Source: Bacillota bacterium (GTDB taxonomy: Bacteria > Bacillota > Clostridia > Acetivibrionales > DSM-1351). Taken from it: DNA of 10,391 bases. The stretch's first letter is position 1, and the number at the start of each line of letters is the position of its first letter. The translations under genes and the position numbers were made by a program. A model generated the notes under the pieces. It saw only the letters and a program-made list of their open reading frames with translations, made no database searches and was not told the DNA's origin. The stretch lies in the NCBI GenBank assembly GCA_023417285.1, contig JAEZFR010000561.1, forward strand, positions 1-10,391, read 5' to 3'. Below are positions 6,052 to 10,391 of the stretch, piece after piece.

Positions 6052-7938
6052 TTATGACTGCTTCTGTCTGTTATATTGTTCTAGATATATTAATAATACA
6101 GATATATCAGCAGGTGAAACGCCCGTAATTCTTGAAGCTTGTCCTATTGAATCAGGATTAATTTTTGAGAGTTTTTGTCTAGCCTCTAGTCTTAATCCCT
6201 GTATAGCATTAAAATCAATGCCCTCTGGGAACCTTCTGCCCTCTAATTTCTTGAATTGTTCTACCTGCATAAGCTGCCTTTTTATATAACCTTCATACTT
6301 TATTGCTATTTCGACCTGCTCCCTGACCGAACGAGGAAGTGCTGGTAACTCGGTTATTTCTGCTAAGCTGTCATAGCTTATCTCAGGCCTTCTCAAAAGC
6401 TCAGTCAGCCTGATACCACTCTTTATTCTTGTGCTGTTTCTACTATCAAGATAGCTTAAAACCTCCTCACTTGGAGGAACAATAGTATTTTCCAATCTAA
6501 TTATTTCATCTTCTATCATCTTCTTTTTAGCTGAAAATGCATTATATCTTTCCTCGGTAATAAGCCCAAACTGATATCCAATAGGTGTCAGTCTCAAGTC
6601 AGCATTATCCTGTCTTAACAGAAGTCTGTATTCAGACCTGGAGGTCATCATTCTATATGGCTCATGCGTTCCTTTTGTGACAAGGTCATCAATAAGCACT
6701 CCTATATAGGCTTCTGACCTGTCTAAAATAAGAGGTTCCTTTCTTAGCAGTTTTCTAGCAGCATTTATTCCTGCAATTAAGCCCTGCGCTGCCGCCTCTT
6801 CATATCCGGAACTTCCGTTTATCTGTCCAGCAGAAAATAGACCCTCTATATTTTTAAATTCCAATGAGAGTTTAAGCTGCGTTGCATTTATGCAATCATA
6901 CTCGATAGCATATGCACTTCTCATAACCTTAACATTTTCAAGCCCAGGGATAGTACGCATAAATGCAACCTGCACGTCCTCCGGCAGACTAGATGACATT
7001 CCCTGGAGATACATTTCTTCTGTATCCAATCCCATAGGTTCTACAAATACCTGATGGTTTTCTTTATCCGCAAAACGAACCACTTTGTCTTCTATTGAAG
7101 GGCAATACCTAGGACCAACCCCTTTAATATCACCGCTGTATAAGGGTGAACGGTGTAGGTTGTCCTTAATAACCTTATGAGTTTCCGAATTTGTATAGGT
7201 CAACCAACAGGATACCTGATCTTTGTTTATCTCCTCTGTTTCAAATGAAAATGGTAAAATCAAATCATCTCCTGGCTGTTCTACCATTTTATCAAAATCC
7301 AGACTCCTTCTAGATAGCCTTGCAGGTGTGCCTGTTTTAAACCTAAACAACTCTATTCCAAGGTCTAACATGCTTTCAGATAATTTGTTCGCAGGGAAAA
7401 TGCCATCCGGTCCACCCGAATAATTTACATCCCCAATAATTATCCTTCCCTTTAGGTAGGTCCCTGTTGTAAGTACTACAGCACTACACTCAAAAATAGC
7501 TCCTGTGTGTGTCTTAACACCGGTTATTTTTGTTTTATCCTCGTTAGTAAGCAGCTCTACTACCTCAGCCTGTCTGATATCCAGATTTTCCTGTAGTTCC
7601 AGGGTATGCTTCATAGTGGCCTGATACTTTCTTCTGTCTACTTGAGTCCTCAAGGAATACACTGCTGGCCCTTTAGCCTTGTTCAAAATCTTTGATTGAA
7701 TAAATGTCTTATCAGTACATTTACCCATTTCTCCTCCAAGAGCATCTATTTCCCTAACCAAGTGCCCCTTGGCAGTCCCCCCAATACTGGGGTTACATGG
7801 CATGTTGGCTATACTGTCTAAGTTTATTGCAAATACAATAGTATTGAGTCCTAACCTTGCAGCTGCAAGTGCTGCCTCACATCCGGCATGCCCAGCCCCT
7901 ACAACAACTACATCATATTTTCCCGCAAAATAATCCAT
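6052..7938 (-). CDS. mnmG: tRNA uridine-34 5-carboxymethylaminomethyl modification enzyme MnmG (GidA)
   Basis: MnmG is the FAD-dependent partner of MnmE; together they add the carboxymethylaminomethyl group to wobble U34 of certain tRNAs. The 628 residues match the family. Seen: the FAD-binding loop VVVGAGHAGCEAA at 11-23, NMPCNPSIGGTAKGH at 45-59 with conserved Cys48, GPRYCPSIEDK at 275-285 with conserved Cys279 (E. coli Cys47 and Cys277 equivalents), and AGQINGSSGYEEAAAQG at 370-386. The helical C-terminal domain that contacts MnmE follows. AGGAAG lies 10 bases and AGGAC 4 bases before the ATG. It starts 19 bases after mnmE and precedes rsmG by 23 bases, so the three genes form one operon. 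Confidence 0.98.
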   Translation of the reverse strand: MDYFAGKYDVVVVGAGHAGCEAALAAARLGLNTIVFAINLDSIANMPCNPSIGGTAKGHLVREIDALGGEMGKCTDKTFIQSKILNKAKGPAVYSLRTQVDRRKYQATMKHTLELQENLDIRQAEVVELLTNEDKTKITGVKTHTGAIFECSAVVLTTGTYLKGRIIIGDVNYSGGPDGIFPANKLSESMLDLGIELFRFKTGTPARLSRRSLDFDKMVEQPGDDLILPFSFETEEINKDQVSCWLTYTNSETHKVIKDNLHRSPLYSGDIKGVGPRYCPSIEDKVVRFADKENHQVFVEPMGLDTEEMYLQGMSSSLPEDVQVAFMRTIPGLENVKVMRSAYAIEYDCINATQLKLSLEFKNIEGLFSAGQINGSSGYEEAAAQGLIAGINAARKLLRKEPLILDRSEAYIGVLIDDLVTKGTHEPYRMMTSRSEYRLLLRQDNADLRLTPIGYQFGLITEERYNAFSAKKKMIEDEIIRLENTIVPPSEEVLSYLDSRNSTRIKSGIRLTELLRRPEISYDSLAEITELPALPRSVREQVEIAIKYEGYIKRQLMQVEQFKKLEGRRFPEGIDFNAIQGLRLEARQKLSKINPDSIGQASRITGVSPADISVLLIYLEQYNRQKQS

Positions 7939-7957
7939 ATGTCCTGCTTCCTTTCAC

Positions 7958-9346
7958 CTATTTCCCTAAACAGAATCTGCTAAAAATATTGTGCATTACT
8001 GCTTCAGAAATTGATTCTCCTGTAATTTGTCCAATGCTGTCAGCGGCATTTTTTATATCAATTGTAACCATATCAAGTGGCATTCCAAAATTATACGCCT
8101 CTATAGCCTGGTCTATTTCGGTAATAGCTTTATCCACCAAGCTCTTATGACGAATATTTGTGATAAGCACCTCATCATTTTGTGAGAGATTCCCTTTAAA
8201 GAACATATTTGCAACACTGTCCTCTAAATCTTCTACTCCCACATCTTCCTTGACAGAAGCCTTTAATATCCTACCTGATGTTACCTTCTCTATGCTATTT
8301 ACAAGCTGATTTAATTGCTCCTCACTAACCAAATCAGTTTTATTAATCAGAACTAGGTGTTTCCTGTGTCCAATATCTTTAATTAGCTGCTCTTCCTCTT
8401 GTGTAAGACCATTGTTTGCAGCTACCATCAAGATTATAAGGTCTGCCTCATCCATCGCTTTTCTGGCTTTATCCACTCCTATTTTTTCCACTACATCTTC
8501 TGTATCTCTTATCCCTGCTGTGTCAGTTATCTTTGCAGGGATACCTTTGATGTTAATATACTCCTCTATAGTATCTCTAGTTGTTCCTGGGATATCAGTT
8601 ACTATGGCCTTTGTCTCTCCACTGAGCTGATTGAGTAGGGAAGACTTTCCGACGTTGGGTTTCCCGGCAATAACTATATTTAGCCCCTCTCTCAGGATTC
8701 TACCCCTAGAAAAGGTATCTGACAATCTGATAAGCTCTTTCTTTATTTCTGTTATACCCTCGTATACCTTTTCACCTGTAATTTCTTCTATATCATGCTC
8801 AGGGTAATCCACTGTAACATCAATATGTGCCAATAGCTCAATGAGCTTTTCTCTACTTTCTTTAAGCCTTTTTGACAATTTTCCTTCAATGTGATTTACT
8901 GCAGCCTTTGAACTCTGCTTGGTTTTGGCGTTAATTAAGTCTATGATGCCCTCAGCCTGAGATAAATCTATTCTTCCATTCAAAAAAGCTCTCTTTGTAA
9001 ACTCTCCTGGTTCTGCAGGTCTTGCACCATTTTTATATAATAATGTCAACACATTATCTATTACAACTATTCCCCCATGACAATGTATTTCAATCACATC
9101 TTCACGGGTAAAGGTGTTTGGCTTATGCATCTTCAAAAGCAAAACCTCGTCAATTATCTCTTTACTGATTGGATCAATTATTTTTCCATAATTAACTGTA
9201 TGAGATTTTATGTCCTGCATTTTTTTAGATGACAAAAAAACCTTTTCAGCAATAGAAAAGGCTGAACTTCCACTTATTCTTATTACACCTATCCCACCCG
9301 TTCCAAAAGGTGTAGATAGTGCAGCAATAGTATCGTCAGAGTACAT
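7958..9346 (-). CDS. mnmE: tRNA modification GTPase MnmE (TrmE)
   Basis: MnmE is the GTPase and tetrahydrofolate-binding partner of MnmG in wobble-uridine modification. With the start at 9346 it is 462 residues, the usual size. Seen: the TrmE N-domain opening DTIAALSTP, a folate-binding region with HCHGG at 88-92 and PGEFTKRAFLNG at 113-124, a G-domain inserted in the helical domain with P-loop GKPNVGKS at 228-235, GTTRDT at 254-259, DTAG at 275-278 and NKTD at 335-338, and the C-terminal FCLGK with its conserved cysteine. The frame stays open to an ATG at 9445, but the 9346 ATG has GAGGT 6 bases upstream and matches the family N-terminus. The ATG at 9358 is less likely. The 9445 start would sit inside the jag terminator hairpin. 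Confidence 0.97.
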   Translation of the reverse strand: MYSDDTIAALSTPFGTGGIGVIRISGSSAFSIAEKVFLSSKKMQDIKSHTVNYGKIIDPISKEIIDEVLLLKMHKPNTFTREDVIEIHCHGGIVVIDNVLTLLYKNGARPAEPGEFTKRAFLNGRIDLSQAEGIIDLINAKTKQSSKAAVNHIEGKLSKRLKESREKLIELLAHIDVTVDYPEHDIEEITGEKVYEGITEIKKELIRLSDTFSRGRILREGLNIVIAGKPNVGKSSLLNQLSGETKAIVTDIPGTTRDTIEEYINIKGIPAKITDTAGIRDTEDVVEKIGVDKARKAMDEADLIILMVAANNGLTQEEEQLIKDIGHRKHLVLINKTDLVSEEQLNQLVNSIEKVTSGRILKASVKEDVGVEDLEDSVANMFFKGNLSQNDEVLITNIRHKSLVDKAITEIDQAIEAYNFGMPLDMVTIDIKNAADSIGQITGESISEAVMHNIFSRFCLGK

Positions 9347-9407
9347 TTCATACCTCATTTTTAATATAAGATTTATTAATGTTAATAATATGATTTTATT
9401 AATGTTT

Positions 9408-9436
9408 AATTTAATATTATTATGTACTTCCGTCAA
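9408..9436 (-). promoter_or_regulatory. Candidate promoter of the mnmE-mnmG-rsmG operon
   Basis: On the minus strand -35 TTGACG (9431-9436, 5 of 6 consensus) and -10 TAAATT (9408-9413, 4 of 6) are 17 bases apart. Transcription would start near 9401, about 55 bases before the mnmE ATG. The -35 shares its first two bases with the T-run of the jag terminator. Confidence 0.5.
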
Positions 9437-9478
9437 AAAAGACATACCATCTATGCAATTGCATATACCAGTATGTCT
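9435..9478 (-). terminator. Intrinsic terminator after jag
   Basis: On the minus strand AGACATAC (9478-9471) pairs perfectly with GTATGTCT (9447-9440), followed by a T-run through 9435. The 23-base interior contains a perfect 12-base palindrome, ATGCAATTGCAT (9453-9464), which can extend the structure. It lies 16 bases past the jag stop and should end the yidC-jag transcript. Confidence 0.85.
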
Positions 9479-9493
9479 CTTGGTTGTTCATAA

Positions 9494-10132
9494 TTATTTT
9501 TTCAGTGCTATAACAACTCTTCTTCTTGGTTCTTCACCAGTACTATAGGTCTCTACATATCTGTTATTTTGTAGAGTGGAGTGTATTATTCTTCTTTCGT
9601 ATGGATTCATAGGTTCAAGAGTTACTGGCTTTTTGTATTTTTGCACCTTATCGGCTAATCTGTTTGCTAGTTTAACCAGGGTGTCCTCTCTCTTTTGTCT
9701 ATAGTTCTCAACGTTTAGAATAACTCTCTTATAGTCTTCAAAGTTCTTGTTAACCACTAAACTTGTGAGATATTGAAGAGAGTCCATTGTCTCGCCTCTT
9801 CGTCCAATGATAATGCCAATGTCGTCCCCGTTAACATCAACAACAATGCTTTCCTCTTCTTCAACAGCTGTGATTTCTGCTTCTATACCCATATTTTCTA
9901 GGATAGTATAGAGAAAATCCGTTGCTATGGCTATTCTGGTTTTTTGTTCTACTTTTTGCCTTGGTGTAACTAGTACCCTTGCCATCTTTGAACCGATGAG
10001 TCCGAATATGCCCTTTGCTCCTTCTTCAAGAACCTCGATGTCGACATCTTCCTCAGTGAGATTTAATTCCTCTAATGCTATAGAAATAGCTTCCTGTACA
10101 GTTTTTGCACTTTTCTCAATACCGTTTGGCAT
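9494..10132 (-). CDS. jag: RNA-binding protein KhpB/Jag (Jag-N, KH and R3H domains)
   Basis: KhpB binds RNA, usually as a partner of KhpA, and in Gram-positive cocci affects cell elongation and division; in Bacillus it is the SpoIIIJ-associated protein Jag. The 212 residues show a Jag-N domain (about 1-52, with KGIFGLIG at 40-47), a type II KH domain with the GxxG loop IIGRRGET at 108-115, and an R3H domain with ERRIIH at 179-184, in which Arg180 and His184 give the R-x3-H signature. It starts 9 bases after the yidC stop. Its likely Shine-Dalgarno, AGGAG (10145-10149), is made by the last yidC codons and sits 12 bases before the ATG, rather far. An in-frame TAG just upstream rules out an earlier start. 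A strong terminator follows. Confidence 0.95.
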   Translation of the reverse strand: MPNGIEKSAKTVQEAISIALEELNLTEEDVDIEVLEEGAKGIFGLIGSKMARVLVTPRQKVEQKTRIAIATDFLYTILENMGIEAEITAVEEEESIVVDVNGDDIGIIIGRRGETMDSLQYLTSLVVNKNFEDYKRVILNVENYRQKREDTLVKLANRLADKVQKYKKPVTLEPMNPYERRIIHSTLQNNRYVETYSTGEEPRRRVVIALKK

Positions 10133-10141
10133 TATACTCTA

Positions 10142-10391
10142 TCACTCCTTTTTCTTAAGGATATATTTATTAACGTAGTATTGTTGAACAATAGCGACTA
10201 CATTACCAGCTATCCAGTATAAGCTTAGTCCTGTAGGGAAATTAAAAGCAAACATTAACGTCATTAAAGGCATAATATATAGCATAGAATTTCCCATTGG
10301 ATTGGATTTCTTATCACTTGTCTTAGGCATTGATAACTTTGATGTAATAAAGGTTGTAAACGCTGCTAACAATGGGAATATAAGTATAATC
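10142..10391 (-). CDS. yidC: Membrane protein insertase YidC/Oxa1 family, partial (C-terminal part only)
   Basis: YidC-family insertases place proteins into the cytoplasmic membrane, alone or with SecYEG; the Bacillus homologue is SpoIIIJ. Only the last 82 residues are here and the gene continues past the right edge. Seen: a hydrophobic segment around FPLLAAFTTFITSKLS, the MPLMTLMFAFNFPTGLSLYW hallmark of the last two membrane segments, the AGNVVAIVQQYY motif, and a short basic tail ending KKKE. The TTG at 10372 is internal to the gene and not its start. The position directly before jag is the standard yidC-jag pair. The catalytic groove arginine lies outside the window. Confidence 0.95.
   Translation of the reverse strand, partial: IILIFPLLAAFTTFITSKLSMPKTSDKKSNPMGNSMLYIMPLMTLMFAFNFPTGLSLYWIAGNVVAIVQQYYVNKYILKKKE

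Noticed and set aside
5388..8638. Plus-strand ORFs of 66-97 codons opposite rsmG, mnmG and mnmE
   Set aside because: All lie antisense to strongly conserved genes and have low-complexity translations without Shine-Dalgarno support.
8659..8672. GTTTCCCGGCAATA as a Noc-binding site in mnmE
   Set aside because: Only 10 of 14 positions match, and it encodes the invariant P-loop of MnmE, so coding constraint explains it.
9347..9445. N-terminal extension of mnmE from the ATG at 9445 (33 extra residues)
   Set aside because: The extension is encoded by AT-rich DNA inside and after the jag terminator hairpin, has no family match, and the 9346 ATG has a good Shine-Dalgarno and the conserved MnmE N-terminus.
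9210..9548. Plus-strand 112-codon ORF across the mnmE start and the jag-mnmE gap
   Set aside because: It overlaps the mnmE 5' end, the terminator and the jag 3' end on the opposite strand, and its translation resembles no known protein.
1..10391. CRISPR arrays, insertion sequences, tRNA or rRNA genes, parS sites
   Set aside because: I saw no regularly spaced repeats, transposase-like ORFs, cloverleaf-forming stretches or CACGTG-centred parS palindromes in the window.

Overview
The window is a conserved chromosomal core region of a low-GC Gram-positive bacterium, most probably a member of the Clostridia. This rests on the AT-rich intergenic DNA, strong Shine-Dalgarno sequences, a Firmicutes-type Noc protein, and the gene order yidC-jag-mnmE-mnmG-rsmG-noc, which normally lies just left of oriC. 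I cannot name the species from sequence alone. All conserved genes are on the minus strand. By analogy, dnaA and oriC should lie beyond the right edge, past yidC, rnpA and rpmH, which would make the minus strand the leading strand here.

Layout from right to left, in the direction of transcription. The C-terminal end of yidC (membrane insertase) is followed after 9 bases by jag/khpB (RNA-binding protein), then a strong intrinsic terminator. The terminator's T-tract overlaps a candidate promoter for mnmE. mnmE, mnmG and rsmG follow with gaps of 19 and 23 bases and form an RNA-modification operon: MnmE and MnmG modify the tRNA wobble uridine, and RsmG methylates 16S rRNA. noc (nucleoid occlusion) follows a 169-base gap with its own candidate promoter, which contains a palindrome. 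A long hairpin with a T-run on the minus strand lies beyond noc.

The left part departs from the usual order. The familiar partners soj/parA and spo0J/parB are not beside noc. Instead there is a plus-strand gene for a multi-pass membrane protein with a C-terminal GGDEF (diguanylate cyclase) domain. It is visibly more AT-rich than its neighbours and is probably oriented head-on to replication. Divergent from it, across a 236-base AT-rich region with candidate promoters on both strands, is gyrA (752 codons, running off the left edge). gyrA is therefore not in a gyrB-gyrA operon here.

I found no undescribed multi-gene system, tRNA, rRNA, CRISPR array or insertion sequence. The points of interest are the gyrA/GGDEF/noc arrangement, an alanine at the quinolone-determining Ser83 position of GyrA, an unusual Noc N-terminus, and several regulatory-looking repeats. 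No gene-free stretch exceeds 300 bases; the longest (2257-2492) is described below.
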